DNA of 44,900 nucleotides from positions 1-44,900 of the forward strand of contig CANNKH010000003.1 in assembly GCA_947504985.1 (NCBI GenBank). Reading direction: 5' to 3'. The notes beneath the pieces are model-generated. The model did no database searches. It was not told where the DNA came from and worked only from the letters and a program-made list of their open reading frames with translations. A program made the position numbers and the translations under genes. Below, one piece after another: positions 29,458 to 39,708 of the stretch (its first letter is position 1; every line of letters begins with the position of its first letter). Origin of the DNA: Methylococcaceae bacterium (GTDB lineage Bacteria; Pseudomonadota; Gammaproteobacteria; Methylococcales; Methylomonadaceae).

Positions 29458-31143
29458 TCAGGTTGATGAGCGGTTATCAACTAACACTTTAAGTTGTTGT
29501 CCTGGACGAAGGCCTTTACTGAGTACTTCCACGTTCGATTTGCGTAAATCACTCAAAGGTACGTTAAATTTTTTGGCGATTTGTATCAATGAATCGCCCT
29601 GGGCTACCTTGTAATGAACAAGGCGAATGGAAGAAGAGGAAGCGAGCTGAGGATTGGCCGATTTAATGGCGAGTTTTCGCCCTGGAACTAAAGCTGTTTT
29701 TAACGTAATTTTGTTCCAATCAGCAATATCTTTGGGTGTTGCGGAAAACCGTTGGGAAATATTCCAGAAAGTATCGCCTTTCTTTACCGTATAAAACTGA
29801 TTACTGGCGACTTGATGGTTAGTTGTTTTTGAATCAAAAACGTGTTGAATACGTTTACCGGCGACAGGAATTTGTAATGTGCTACCCGATCGTACGGAAT
29901 TAGAGGTTAAATGGTTAGCTTGGCGCAGGTTATTAATCGTTGTATGGTTTTTCTCGGCAATCATTGCCAAGGTTTCCCCCGATTTAACCTTATAACGATT
30001 AGCAATAGTATGAACGTCCTCGCGTTTAATTTCGGTAGCCTTGCTTTCATTACGCTGAACCTGCGCAACAACGGTCGTCTCCGTGCGTATTTTGTTTAAA
30101 TCAACCCGTTCACCAAAGGGGAGTTGAGCCAGATTTCTTTTGAAAGATTGCGCCCGATCAACGGGAACTAATAAACGATGTGGTCCTTGAGGCGCGGTAC
30201 AGGATTTATTAAAACCAGGATTTAGTTTTACAAATTTATCATAAGGGGTATTCGCCAATTGCGCTGCTTTATGTAAATCCAGCGGGGATTTTATATCCAC
30301 TACTTCAAAATAAGGTTTATTAGGGATATGTTGCAAATGAATATTGTATTCTTCTGCATTAGCAAATATTTTGGCAATGGCCAATAACCGAGGCACATAA
30401 TCCACCGTTTCTTCAGGTAAGCTTAATGACCAGTAATCGGTTGGCAAGTTACGCTCTTCATTTTTTTCGATAGACTTTCTTACTCGACCTTTTCCGCAGT
30501 TATACGAGGCAAGGGCAAGCAGCCAATCGCCATCAAAGGTTTCACTCAATTCTTTAAGGTAGGTTGTTGCCGCTTTGGTTGAAGCATAAACATCACGACG
30601 ACCGTCATACCAGGCATTTTGTTGCAAGCCATACTCTTCACCGGTGGAAGGTACAAATTGCCAAAGTCCTGAAGCATCGGCATGTGAATAAGCGTCAGGT
30701 ACGAATGCACTTTCAACAACCGGCAATAATGCCAATTCTCCAGGAATATTTTTTGCCTCGACTTCATCAAGAATATGATGCAGATAAGGTTCTGCACGTT
30801 GCTGGATGATCGCCAAAGAAGCAGGATGTTGCAAATACCAATTGACTTCTTCATCAATTCGGTAATGTTCAATCTCGGGTAACGAATATAACGACAATAA
30901 ACGATCCCAGACGGTGTTACGGTTTGTTAATGCAGTTTTGGATTTATATTTGCCGAATTTGAGGCGGGAACTGGCGTGTGGGTATTGCTCATAAAGGCCA
31001 CTTTGTTCGTCAGTGTTTGAATTACCAGGTAACTGATCACTGAGGCTGAGCGGTTTTTCAGAGGTTCCTGAACAGCCTGCTGCGAGCAGCGCCAGCAAAA
31101 TTAATAGAAAATTAACTGACCTGTTAAAATTAACATGCATCAT
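29458..31143 (-). CDS. mltD: Membrane-bound lytic murein transglycosylase D with three LysM repeats
   Basis: Lipobox LAAGCS; SLT domain VVESAFVPDAYSHADASGLWQFVPSTG; LysM repeats YKVKSGETL, YTVKKGDTF, YKVAQGDSL. Confidence 0.92.
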   Translation of the reverse strand: MMHVNFNRSVNFLLILLALLAAGCSGTSEKPLSLSDQLPGNSNTDEQSGLYEQYPHASSRLKFGKYKSKTALTNRNTVWDRLLSLYSLPEIEHYRIDEEVNWYLQHPASLAIIQQRAEPYLHHILDEVEAKNIPGELALLPVVESAFVPDAYSHADASGLWQFVPSTGEEYGLQQNAWYDGRRDVYASTKAATTYLKELSETFDGDWLLALASYNCGKGRVRKSIEKNEERNLPTDYWSLSLPEETVDYVPRLLAIAKIFANAEEYNIHLQHIPNKPYFEVVDIKSPLDLHKAAQLANTPYDKFVKLNPGFNKSCTAPQGPHRLLVPVDRAQSFKRNLAQLPFGERVDLNKIRTETTVVAQVQRNESKATEIKREDVHTIANRYKVKSGETLAMIAEKNHTTINNLRQANHLTSNSVRSGSTLQIPVAGKRIQHVFDSKTTNHQVASNQFYTVKKGDTFWNISQRFSATPKDIADWNKITLKTALVPGRKLAIKSANPQLASSSSIRLVHYKVAQGDSLIQIAKKFNVPLSDLRKSNVEVLSKGLRPGQQLKVLVDNRSST

Positions 31144-31233
31144 CTTAAGCCTAAGCGTGTAGTTTAAATAAGGTTTCTAGTATATCTTGCTTTTCTTGAA
31201 AAACATCATCCTAATGTCGCATTGAGTGTACAC

Positions 31234-31950
31234 ATGAAGCGTAACTTTCTATTTAATTGGTATCAAACGCCCAGAGGCAAGCTACTAAAAGCGCTTGAAG
31301 CTGACTACTTAAAACGCGCCATTACGGTGAGTTGTCAGCAAACAGTTTTACAGATCGGCGGACTGGGTTGGGAAGATGAGTTTATCGATTGTACGTTGTA
31401 CAAATATTACACCATATTAGATGCTAAAAATCTGGGCTGTCCCACTGCCCGCCAGATTCAGGCTAAGGCTTTTAGCTTGCCACTGAAAAGCGACAGTGTT
31501 GACATGATTATCGTGCCGCATTTGTTGGAGTTTGATAGTTACCGTTTTCAAACTATGCGTGAAATCGAACGTGTTTTGAAACCAGAAGGTATTGTTTTAA
31601 TAATGAATTTTAATCCTTGGAGTATTTGGATTAGATACCAGTTCCTATGGGAAAGAAAATGGTCTGATTCTTGGCGAGGGCATTTTATTGGTCGATCAAG
31701 AGTGTTGGATTGGTTGAAATTGCTGAATTTTGAAGTCACGGTATCATCAGAATTTTATTTGGATAATGTTAAATCCATGCACGGAAAATTTATAACTAAC
31801 AGTAGCGCTTTATCCTCAACCGCTTATGCCATTAAAGCGATAAAACGCCGTTACAATCTAATTCCTCTGACACCTGTTAAAAATGAGTCCCCCCTTCTGG
31901 TTCTCGCTAATTCAATTAATCCCACCGTACAGAAAAATAAGCATGACTAA
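31234..31950 (+). CDS. SAM-dependent methyltransferase, YafS-like
   Basis: ATG 31234 [57 protein letters not shown]; between mltD and rnhA. Confidence 0.82.
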   Translation: MKRNFLFNWYQTPRGKLLKALEADYLKRAITVSCQQTVLQIGGLGWEDEFIDCTLYKYYTILDAKNLGCPTARQIQAKAFSLPLKSDSVDMIIVPHLLEFDSYRFQTMREIERVLKPEGIVLIMNFNPWSIWIRYQFLWERKWSDSWRGHFIGRSRVLDWLKLLNFEVTVSSEFYLDNVKSMHGKFITNSSALSSTAYAIKAIKRRYNLIPLTPVKNESPLLVLANSINPTVQKNKHD

Positions 31951-32395
31951 TCTTGTCGTTATTTATACCGATGGCGCTTGTCGCGGCAATCCAGGACCCG
32001 GCGGCTGGGGCGTTACCCTTGAGTTTAAGGGTAAGCTTAAGGAACTTTATGGCGGTGAGCCTGAAACAACCAACAACCGCATGGAATTAATGGCGGCCAT
32101 ACAAGCCTTGGAAACATTAACAAGGCCATGTTGTGTTGAACTCAACTGCGATTCAAGTTATGTGCTTAAAGGCATTACTGAATGGATTGCCAACTGGAAA
32201 AAACGTGGCTGGCAAACTGCGGCTAAACAACCGGTTAAAAATGAAGATCTCTGGCGCCGCTTGGATGCGGCGATTGGCAAGCACACTATCGAATGGAAGT
32301 GGGTAAAAGGTCATTCCGGTAACTTGGGCAATGATCGTGCTGATGCACTCGCTAATCTAGGCATTGATTCGATATTAATAGCTGCGCCCCGCTAA
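31943..32395 (+). CDS. rnhA: Ribonuclease HI
   Basis: [50 protein letters not shown]. Confidence 0.96.
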   Translation: MTNLVVIYTDGACRGNPGPGGWGVTLEFKGKLKELYGGEPETTNNRMELMAAIQALETLTRPCCVELNCDSSYVLKGITEWIANWKKRGWQTAAKQPVKNEDLWRRLDAAIGKHTIEWKWVKGHSGNLGNDRADALANLGIDSILIAAPR

Positions 32396-32427
32396 TCAAC
32401 AAATTAAACACGTTAAAAAATAATATT

Positions 32428-33879
32428 ATGACGCCTATGTTATCCCGCCCTGCCAAAATTCGTGGCTTGGCATTCCTCGGGCTGTTGCTGATGGCACTGG
32501 CTATTCTCGGTGGCATGATCTGGCGCAACCTTCATCACTTTGATACGGTTTTGTCCTATGTTGATTATTCCCACAGGATTCAAAATGTAGCAGTGGGTTT
32601 ACAACAATCCCTTATTACTTATCTGACTGAAAAAAATCCTCATGTTCAACCGGCGACGTTAGTTAAAACGCTCAATGAAATGGATGCGCTAATGACAGAA
32701 AATAGTCAATTATCAGATTCCACCAAGTCAAATCTGGCTGAGGTTAGAGCGATGCTAAAAAATGTCGCTAAACTTGACAGCCAAGAAAAAAATGCCCATT
32801 TAATCAAGTCGCTACAAATAATGACTGAGACGCTCGATTATGAAACAAAGCATCGAGAGAAATTATTGGAGGACATCAATCTTGATACTCAGACTGAGCT
32901 GTATTCGGCACTATTTATTTTTACGATGCTATTACTGGGCGCGATGTTCTTCTTGCATTTTCGGATATTGCACCCGCTTAATGACCTTAGAAAACTACTG
33001 GAACGTCTGACAGAAGAAAATTTCACGCCGATTACGACCGATCATCTTGATCCCTTGTTATTACCCATTTTTAACAGTTATAACGTCATGGTTGCCCAGC
33101 TTGCGGCGTTGGAAGAAGCTCAGCGTTTGTATGCCCAGTCTTTGCAAAGGGAAGTCAGGTTAGCGACGCAGGCCTTACTTGAACAGCAATACAGTCTAGC
33201 CAGAGCTGAACGTCTCGCGGCAATCGGTGAAGTGGCGGCCGAATTAGCGCATGAGATTCGTAATCCTTTGGCGGGAATCCAGATGGCGTTTAACAACCTG
33301 CGCAATGAAATCGATGACCAACAACAATGTGAAAGAATGGAACTCATCAGTGCTGAATTAAAACGTCTGGCGGTATTGCTCAACGATATGTTGAATCAAA
33401 GCAAACATGCGCCCGAAAACGCAACAGATTTTGATATGAATATCATGGTTCGCAATTTGGTTGCTTTAACCCGTTACCAAATTGCCGAATCAATACAATT
33501 GGATATTGATGTGCCTGAAAGGTTAGTGGTGCATTTGCCGGAGAGCGGTATACGTCAAGTATTACTAAACTTGATCTTGAATGCTGCAGATGCACTGGAG
33601 GCCGGTATTGGCTTAATCCAAATTACCGCCCATGCTGATTATCAAGGCTTATGTATCAATGTAATCGATAATGGCTCAGGGTTTTCCCAAGAAATGCTTG
33701 ATTATGGCATACGTCCGTTCCGTACCAGCCGTCAACGGGGTACGGGGCTTGGCTTATCTATGGTGCAGCGCTTCGTTAAAAACATGGGTGGCACTATCCG
33801 GCTTGGCAATCATCAGCCACATGGTGCTTGCGTCACGCTATTATTACCGAAAGGATGTCTTGCTGGAGAAGCCTTATGA
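32428..33879 (+). CDS. Membrane sensor histidine kinase
   Basis: 483 aa; two TMs; H-box AAELAHEIRNPLAGIQMA; N/G boxes NLILNAADAL, TGLGLSMVQRF. Confidence 0.92.
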   Translation: MTPMLSRPAKIRGLAFLGLLLMALAILGGMIWRNLHHFDTVLSYVDYSHRIQNVAVGLQQSLITYLTEKNPHVQPATLVKTLNEMDALMTENSQLSDSTKSNLAEVRAMLKNVAKLDSQEKNAHLIKSLQIMTETLDYETKHREKLLEDINLDTQTELYSALFIFTMLLLGAMFFLHFRILHPLNDLRKLLERLTEENFTPITTDHLDPLLLPIFNSYNVMVAQLAALEEAQRLYAQSLQREVRLATQALLEQQYSLARAERLAAIGEVAAELAHEIRNPLAGIQMAFNNLRNEIDDQQQCERMELISAELKRLAVLLNDMLNQSKHAPENATDFDMNIMVRNLVALTRYQIAESIQLDIDVPERLVVHLPESGIRQVLLNLILNAADALEAGIGLIQITAHADYQGLCINVIDNGSGFSQEMLDYGIRPFRTSRQRGTGLGLSMVQRFVKNMGGTIRLGNHQPHGACVTLLLPKGCLAGEAL

Positions 33880-35270
33880 TAGAAACGCTGCTCGTCATCG
33901 AAGACGAAAAATTATTGGGCTCAGAATTGTGTCGACATTACCGGCAATCCGGCTGGGATGTCGTATTAAGCAGTAACCTCGCTGAAGCCAAAACTTTGCT
34001 ACTTAAAAAAAGGATAGAACCCTTGTTGATACTGTCCGATATGAACTTACCCGACGGTAATGCGCTGGATTTTATGGAAAAAATGAAAATGCATGTTGGC
34101 TATGCCGAGTGGCTATTTTTAACAGGTTACGGCAGCGTACCCGATTCGGTTAGGGCATTGCGATTAGGGGCGTATGACTTTTTGGAAAAACCCTGTGATC
34201 TGGAACGGCTTGATTTAGTGGTTACCAGTGCCGCGCGGAGTGCATCGATACAACGTCGCGTGGTCGATCAAACTAAACAGGGTTATCGCCGATATTCACC
34301 AGATGCCTACGTTGGCCATAGTTTGCAGGCACAAGCAATAAGACAGTTATTAGCTAAACTAACTCAGGTACCGTTTAGTGCATTGATTATCGGTGGCGAA
34401 AGTGGTACCGGTAAAGGTCTGACCGCTCGTATTCTGCATTACGGCGGTACGCGTGCCCAGCAACCCATGATAGAGGTCAATTGTGCAGCCTTACCCAGAG
34501 AGTTGCTAGAATCAGAATTATTTGGTCATGAACCCGGAGCATTTACCGGCGCAACAGGACGTCATCGAGGGCTATTGGAACAAGCAGATGGGGGCATGTT
34601 ATTCATGGATGAAATTGGTGAAATGCCACTGGATTTACAGGCCAAACTGCTGAAAGCGATTGAAGACCATAAAGTCCGGCGCTTAGGCGGTGAAAAGGAA
34701 ATCAGCGTCGATGTCCAGATTGTTGCTGCCAGTAACCGTGATCTGGAACAAATGACACGCACCGGTTATTTTCGTACTGATTTATATCATCGTTTAAGTG
34801 TATTTCATGTGGATTTGCCCCCTTTGCGTGAAGCCGTAGAAGACCTTGATGAATTAGTTCCATTATTTATCGCTGAATATAATGCTAAAGCCGGGCGACA
34901 AGTTAAGGATATTCCCGACGAGGTTTGGGAAAAACTGAAAGCACATTACTGGCCGGGCAATGTCAGAGAATTACGCAACGTTATTGAACGATGTGTATTG
35001 TTCTCCGATGGCGCAACCTTTCCAGGGCAATGGCTGCAACTGCCAGGACAACAGCATAGTGATAAAACCAATAGTTCCGCTGCTACTGAAAACAGCATTT
35101 GTTTGCCGCTGGATGGCAGTATGGCACTTGATGATATGGATCGTTTTGTAATCAAGACCGTATTAGAACGCTCCGGTAATAATTTAACCGCTGCGGCCAG
35201 AGCATTGGGCGTGACTCGCGAAACTTTACGTTATCGGGTGAGGAAATATAATTTAAAAACGGTAGATTGA
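33876..35270 (+). CDS. Sigma-54-dependent response regulator (NtrC family)
   Basis: Receiver [14 protein letters not shown]+ [14 protein letters not shown] (sigma-54 loop), Fis-type HTH; ATGA overlap with the kinase. Confidence 0.95.
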   Translation: MIETLLVIEDEKLLGSELCRHYRQSGWDVVLSSNLAEAKTLLLKKRIEPLLILSDMNLPDGNALDFMEKMKMHVGYAEWLFLTGYGSVPDSVRALRLGAYDFLEKPCDLERLDLVVTSAARSASIQRRVVDQTKQGYRRYSPDAYVGHSLQAQAIRQLLAKLTQVPFSALIIGGESGTGKGLTARILHYGGTRAQQPMIEVNCAALPRELLESELFGHEPGAFTGATGRHRGLLEQADGGMLFMDEIGEMPLDLQAKLLKAIEDHKVRRLGGEKEISVDVQIVAASNRDLEQMTRTGYFRTDLYHRLSVFHVDLPPLREAVEDLDELVPLFIAEYNAKAGRQVKDIPDEVWEKLKAHYWPGNVRELRNVIERCVLFSDGATFPGQWLQLPGQQHSDKTNSSAATENSICLPLDGSMALDDMDRFVIKTVLERSGNNLTAAARALGVTRETLRYRVRKYNLKTVD

Positions 35271-35279
35271 AGGTGGCGT

Positions 35280-35295
35280 TGGCGTTGAGTTTGCT
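35280..35295 (+). promoter_or_regulatory. Candidate sigma-54 promoter
   Basis: TGGCGTTGAGTTTGCT: GG-N10-GC with TGGC and TTGCT elements; 10 nt after the NtrC-type gene and 118 nt before the next ATG. Confidence 0.55.
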
Positions 35296-35413
35296 TATTT
35301 GCTCCTATTGTCATTATCAGGTAATAAAGAACCGCCATGCTTTTGAGGATTTCAATGCAACTGTTGTAATCGCAGCAAAACTATCTTAACTTACTTGATA
35401 CGAGCCTATTTCA

Positions 35414-37273
35414 ATGAACACTAAAAATATATTTATTTATTCATCGCTGGCGCTCGGCGTCGCTATAGCGATAAATAATGGCACCGCCTTTGCCAGCGAA
35501 CCTGTGACACCTATTCAACATGTTATCGTTGTCATAGGAGAAAACGTAACTTTTGACACGCTCTATGGCGCTTATAAGCCGACTAATGGACAGACCATAA
35601 ATAATTTATTGTCGCGTCACATTATCAATGCCGATGGTACACCGGGTTCTAATTACGGTGCGGCTTTGCAGCGCAAAGGCAGTAATCCAACTGAAAAATA
35701 CACGGTAAAACCTAAGCGTGGTGAAGCGTATTCAACATTACCGCAACCTTTTCAAACCGGGATGCTCAATCCGGCTACTTTCCAATTTTTGGATTCAACG
35801 ATTGACCCTCGTTTTCCAGCCGATCTTCCTAATGGTCCCTTTCAAATTACCAAGTATGTCCCTTATGGTTCAGCTAATTCTGCAACTGGCGATCCAGCAC
35901 ATCGATTCTTCCAAATGTGGCAGCAAACCGGTGGAAATAATCTCAACCATAGCTTATTTACTTGGGTAGCGACGACCACAGGCATTGGTGGTGATAACAC
36001 CACGGATGCGCCAGTACCTGGCGATGCCAAGCAAGGTGGAGAATTGATGGGATTTTTTAACATGTCCCAAGGCGATGCGCCTCTGTTCAATCAATTGGCG
36101 AAAGATTACGCGTTAAGCGACAATTTTCACCAAACGATTATGGGTGGAACAGGGGCAAACTTTTTTGCAATAGCGACTGGTGACGTGGCGGTTTATAACC
36201 ATGACGGTGTTCTTGCCACCCCACCAGCCAATCAAATTGAAAATCCTAATCCGCAAGTGGGCACAGATAATTTTTACACTCAAGATGGCTACCAAGGTGG
36301 CTCTTATGTCAATTGCGCTGATGCTAAACAACCGGGGGTTCGTTCAATTCTGAGTATTCTTAACAAGAACAATCGCGCCAGTAATTGTGAAAAAGGCGCA
36401 TATTACCTAGTCAATAATTATGACCTGCCTTTCAACGTCGATGGTACGGCTAAAGAATTGGGCGCAGATAAATTTGTGTTACCTCCTCAAACCGTGCCAA
36501 CGATAGGCGAAGCCTTATCTGCCAAAGCCGTCAGCTGGAAATGGTATACCGCCGGTCGTGATACCGGCGATATACTCAATGACGATTTATATCCGTTAGT
36601 CCGTGCCTCGGTAGATGCACAGGTTCCAACAACAATTCCTGAACCCAATCGTACGCAAATCGTTGATGCTAACGCCTATAGCACGGCACAAGGCGCTATT
36701 TATAATACCAACGGTGATCCGCATAATGCGTCATCCAATGTAGTAAATACGCCGGCATTGCGTGAACATTTGAAAGGCATGGAAACTTTCCTCAACGATG
36801 TCAACAACGAGACTCTACCTGAGGTTTCTTTTGTTGTGCCGAAGAATTTGATTAGTGGACATCCAGGTTATTCTGCACCGGCGCTTTATGAATTATTTAT
36901 CAATAATTTGGTGAACGCCGTTCAGTCCAAACCCGCATTATGGGCGAATACCGCCATTATTATTACTACTGACGAGGGTGGCGGTTATTTCGATAGTGGC
37001 TTTATTCAAAATCTGGACTTTTTTGGTGACGGTCCAAGAATTCCATTTTTAGTGGTATCGCCTTATGCGAAAAAAGGTTATGTGGATCACGTCTATCACG
37101 ACCATGCGTCGATTTTGAAATTTATAGAACACAACTGGGGTTTGCAACCTTTATCATCACGCAGTCGTGATAACCTGCCTAATCCCATTACCAGTACCCA
37201 TGCTTATCGTCCAGACAACCAACCCGCTATTGGTGATTTAATGAGTATGTTTGATTTTTCTGTTAAAAATTAA
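35414..37273 (+). CDS. Secreted phosphoesterase (phospholipase C / AcpA-type, alkaline phosphatase superfamily)
   Basis: 619 aa; signal peptide ending AFAS; HVIVVIGENVTFDTLYGAY; ITTDEGGGYFD; FLVVSPYAKKGYVDHVYHDHASILKFIEHNWGL. Confidence 0.88.
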   Translation: MNTKNIFIYSSLALGVAIAINNGTAFASEPVTPIQHVIVVIGENVTFDTLYGAYKPTNGQTINNLLSRHIINADGTPGSNYGAALQRKGSNPTEKYTVKPKRGEAYSTLPQPFQTGMLNPATFQFLDSTIDPRFPADLPNGPFQITKYVPYGSANSATGDPAHRFFQMWQQTGGNNLNHSLFTWVATTTGIGGDNTTDAPVPGDAKQGGELMGFFNMSQGDAPLFNQLAKDYALSDNFHQTIMGGTGANFFAIATGDVAVYNHDGVLATPPANQIENPNPQVGTDNFYTQDGYQGGSYVNCADAKQPGVRSILSILNKNNRASNCEKGAYYLVNNYDLPFNVDGTAKELGADKFVLPPQTVPTIGEALSAKAVSWKWYTAGRDTGDILNDDLYPLVRASVDAQVPTTIPEPNRTQIVDANAYSTAQGAIYNTNGDPHNASSNVVNTPALREHLKGMETFLNDVNNETLPEVSFVVPKNLISGHPGYSAPALYELFINNLVNAVQSKPALWANTAIIITTDEGGGYFDSGFIQNLDFFGDGPRIPFLVVSPYAKKGYVDHVYHDHASILKFIEHNWGLQPLSSRSRDNLPNPITSTHAYRPDNQPAIGDLMSMFDFSVKN

Positions 37274-37295
37274 AGTTTAAATACCTTTCAAAATT

Positions 37296-37330
37296 TAGTC
37301 GCAGGGTACGCTCCGCCTAGTCTGCGACTA
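37296..37330. terminator. Inverted repeat between convergent genes, candidate bidirectional terminator or REP-like element
   Basis: TAGTCGCAG-(17 nt)-CTGCGACTA. Confidence 0.4.
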
Positions 37331-37348
37331 TGTCAAAACCCCACTATT

Positions 37349-38497
37349 CTAATTGCCGAGTAAGGGCACTGGTTCATCCATTGTAGTTACTGACAAAGCG
37401 GCGCTAGCGCCAATTAATGCGACAGCGTTGTCAAAGACCGCTTTGATTTCCGCATTCTGGAAGGTCTGTGTTTGTGCGGTCGAGATTGCTTTTAGCGAGC
37501 TAGTATCATCAATTTTGGTCAACAAATCTTTTAGGTTTCTGGCGCCTTCTGCCGGTGCGTCCTTGGCCCAATCGATTATTTCTTGCGTTGCTTTGGGCGA
37601 GCCTATTTCTACCAAGGCATTGGCGCTGACTTCAAATGCCGACGTTCCCAAGGGTGCTTGCTTAAACCAGGTACTCAAGACTTCAACGGCATCAGGGTTA
37701 CGTACTTGGGGAATGGCTTCGAACGCTACGGTTTGCTTGGTGCGGTTGGTTTCTTCTGTGACGTTATCGGTGTTATTTCCTGATACGGTTTGTAATAACT
37801 GATCAACGCCTTCCGGCGCACCTACTTTCGCAATGGCGGTACCGATAGCATCCAAAAAGGCTGGATCGGTAATCTCAGGATTTGACCAGACAGTTTCTAA
37901 AACAGGAGACAGCTCTTCATGAAACTTTCCATCCCAGCGATTATCGCCAATGCGTGCGATAACTTGCAAAACTAATAAATACAGCGGAAAGTCAGCACCT
38001 TGTTCAGCCAGATTGATTAATCCAGTCAGCGCTTCAGGCGTAGCAATGTCAGCCAGCAGATCAAGCAGAATGGCTTTATTTTCTACAGGCTCATCCGGTT
38101 GCAAGAGTAAGTCGGTGATGCTTTGATAAACGCCAGAGTCGGGGTATTTTCGCAGACGCTCGGCAAGCAAGGTGCTTATGATGGGGATTTGCTGTAAATC
38201 AGACTGTTCCAGTAACTGTTTAAGATGATGCCATAATTGCGCAGGTGTTTGAGCATTCTTTGTATTTGCCGAAGTGAACGGTTTAATCCTGATAACTTTA
38301 CCCGAATGCCTTTTTTCAACGTGGTAAACAGCGGCAATATCTCTGGCTTGTGTTGTTATCACTTGATCGTTTTTTGTACTTTCGCGCAGGCTAATCCAAG
38401 TATTGCTAGCTTGCCAACCCGTAATGCTGGGCAAGAGACTGAATAATAGGCAAATCGAAGCGAGTATTCGTCGGTTTATCACCGAGTCATCCACCAA
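37349..38497 (-). CDS. Secreted hypothetical protein with HEAT-like helical repeats
   Basis: 382 aa; N-terminal hydrophobic segment; repeats like LLDLLADIATPEALTGLINLAEQ and ALVEIGSPKATQEIIDWAK. Confidence 0.6.
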   Translation of the reverse strand: MVDDSVINRRILASICLLFSLLPSITGWQASNTWISLRESTKNDQVITTQARDIAAVYHVEKRHSGKVIRIKPFTSANTKNAQTPAQLWHHLKQLLEQSDLQQIPIISTLLAERLRKYPDSGVYQSITDLLLQPDEPVENKAILLDLLADIATPEALTGLINLAEQGADFPLYLLVLQVIARIGDNRWDGKFHEELSPVLETVWSNPEITDPAFLDAIGTAIAKVGAPEGVDQLLQTVSGNNTDNVTEETNRTKQTVAFEAIPQVRNPDAVEVLSTWFKQAPLGTSAFEVSANALVEIGSPKATQEIIDWAKDAPAEGARNLKDLLTKIDDTSSLKAISTAQTQTFQNAEIKAVFDNAVALIGASAALSVTTMDEPVPLLGN

Positions 38498-39420
38498 GCA
38501 CGGGTTAATTTAGCTAAAGCCGCGTTGATTTTTGCATCTTGTTCAGGATCAGCTTTCAGTGTAAGTATTGGAAACGCTAGCTTATCCAATGGATTAGTAG
38601 CGTTATGCCCCGATTGCTGTAGCGCTAATAATCCAACGATCGCTTGATTTTCTGTGGTGTCGGCTTGTAAAAAAGACTGCGCCGCTAATGCTGATTGTGC
38701 TTGTCCTATCAGCGTTAGACTAAGCTGGGGATGACGATTTAACAAACCCAATGCCGCTGCTCGAACTTCATAGCCTAACTGTTTGCTAGAAACGCGCTTT
38801 TTCTTGCCATCGTTGGCGTCATGATGCAATAGCTTGCCAGCAATACTTTGATTTAGCAGGTCGTAATAGCCAAAGGCAACGCGATAGCAATAGACATTAT
38901 TGTGCGGATTGTATGAATCTTCACCGAGTACAACACCACCGTAAATAATGGGGCAGCGATTATTAAAGTGTTGTTTTACAAACTCATTCCATACGGTGTG
39001 CTTAATACCTTCACCATGCAGCAGTAGCAAGGCTTTAGTCGGCTTTTTGGGGACTTTGGTTTTAACAAAACGGGCACTCAAGCTAATATTTTCATTAGAT
39101 TTCAGCGTACAAAGCGGGCCTATCGTATTAATACAGGCACCATTCCAACCCTCAAAGCGGTAATTCTTATCAGGTACGGCGAACAGACTGACCAGCGCGT
39201 CAGCAGGTATCTGGAAGGTGCAGCTAGAGATACAGTCTATATCACCCAGAACACTGGCAACATGCCCACCCGAGCTGTCGGCTACTTGAATATCCAGCTC
39301 CAAGGCGGTCGTGGGCAACGGAAAAGTCAGCACCATTACCGTTAATAGTAATAGCCATTTTGCGCTATTGAAGGGTAGCTTAAGCCCATAGCCCTTGTTA
39401 GGATAGTGGTGAATTTGCAT
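38479..39420 (-). CDS. Secreted protein with InlB-B-like domain and degenerate alpha/beta-hydrolase domain
   Basis: Signal/TM; NYRFEGWNGACINTIGPLCTL; KALLLLHGEGIKHTVWNEFV; LTLIGQAQSALAAQSFL at the elbow position. Confidence 0.6.
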   Translation of the reverse strand: MQIHHYPNKGYGLKLPFNSAKWLLLLTVMVLTFPLPTTALELDIQVADSSGGHVASVLGDIDCISSCTFQIPADALVSLFAVPDKNYRFEGWNGACINTIGPLCTLKSNENISLSARFVKTKVPKKPTKALLLLHGEGIKHTVWNEFVKQHFNNRCPIIYGGVVLGEDSYNPHNNVYCYRVAFGYYDLLNQSIAGKLLHHDANDGKKKRVSSKQLGYEVRAAALGLLNRHPQLSLTLIGQAQSALAAQSFLQADTTENQAIVGLLALQQSGHNATNPLDKLAFPILTLKADPEQDAKINAALAKLTRAWWMTR

Positions 39421-39708
39421 GGTTTAACTCTTGTTGTTAGGTTTTATTTTCATAATAATACCGGACATAACAACGTCTTGCGAGCGGGTTTTTTGGTTAA
39501 CATTTCATTCACACTAACTGTTGTATCCTGTCGCTGTCTGATGGTTTGTTGCGCTTTTTTATGCTTACGGGGCTATTAGACCTAACGCCGGTTTGCTCAC
39601 AAAATGGTATCCTTATCCCATTGCTACGGGTAAACGGGTAACTGCTGAGTAGTTAATACGGCATTTTTTATCAACATCATCTATAAAAACCTTCTTAAGG
39701 AGCATTCT

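Noticed and set aside
31234-32395. yafS-like gene next to rnhA and divergent mltD as a novel arrangement
   Set aside because: It matches the well-known mltD-gloB-yafS-rnhA neighbourhood of gammaproteobacteria apart from the missing gloB; not novel.
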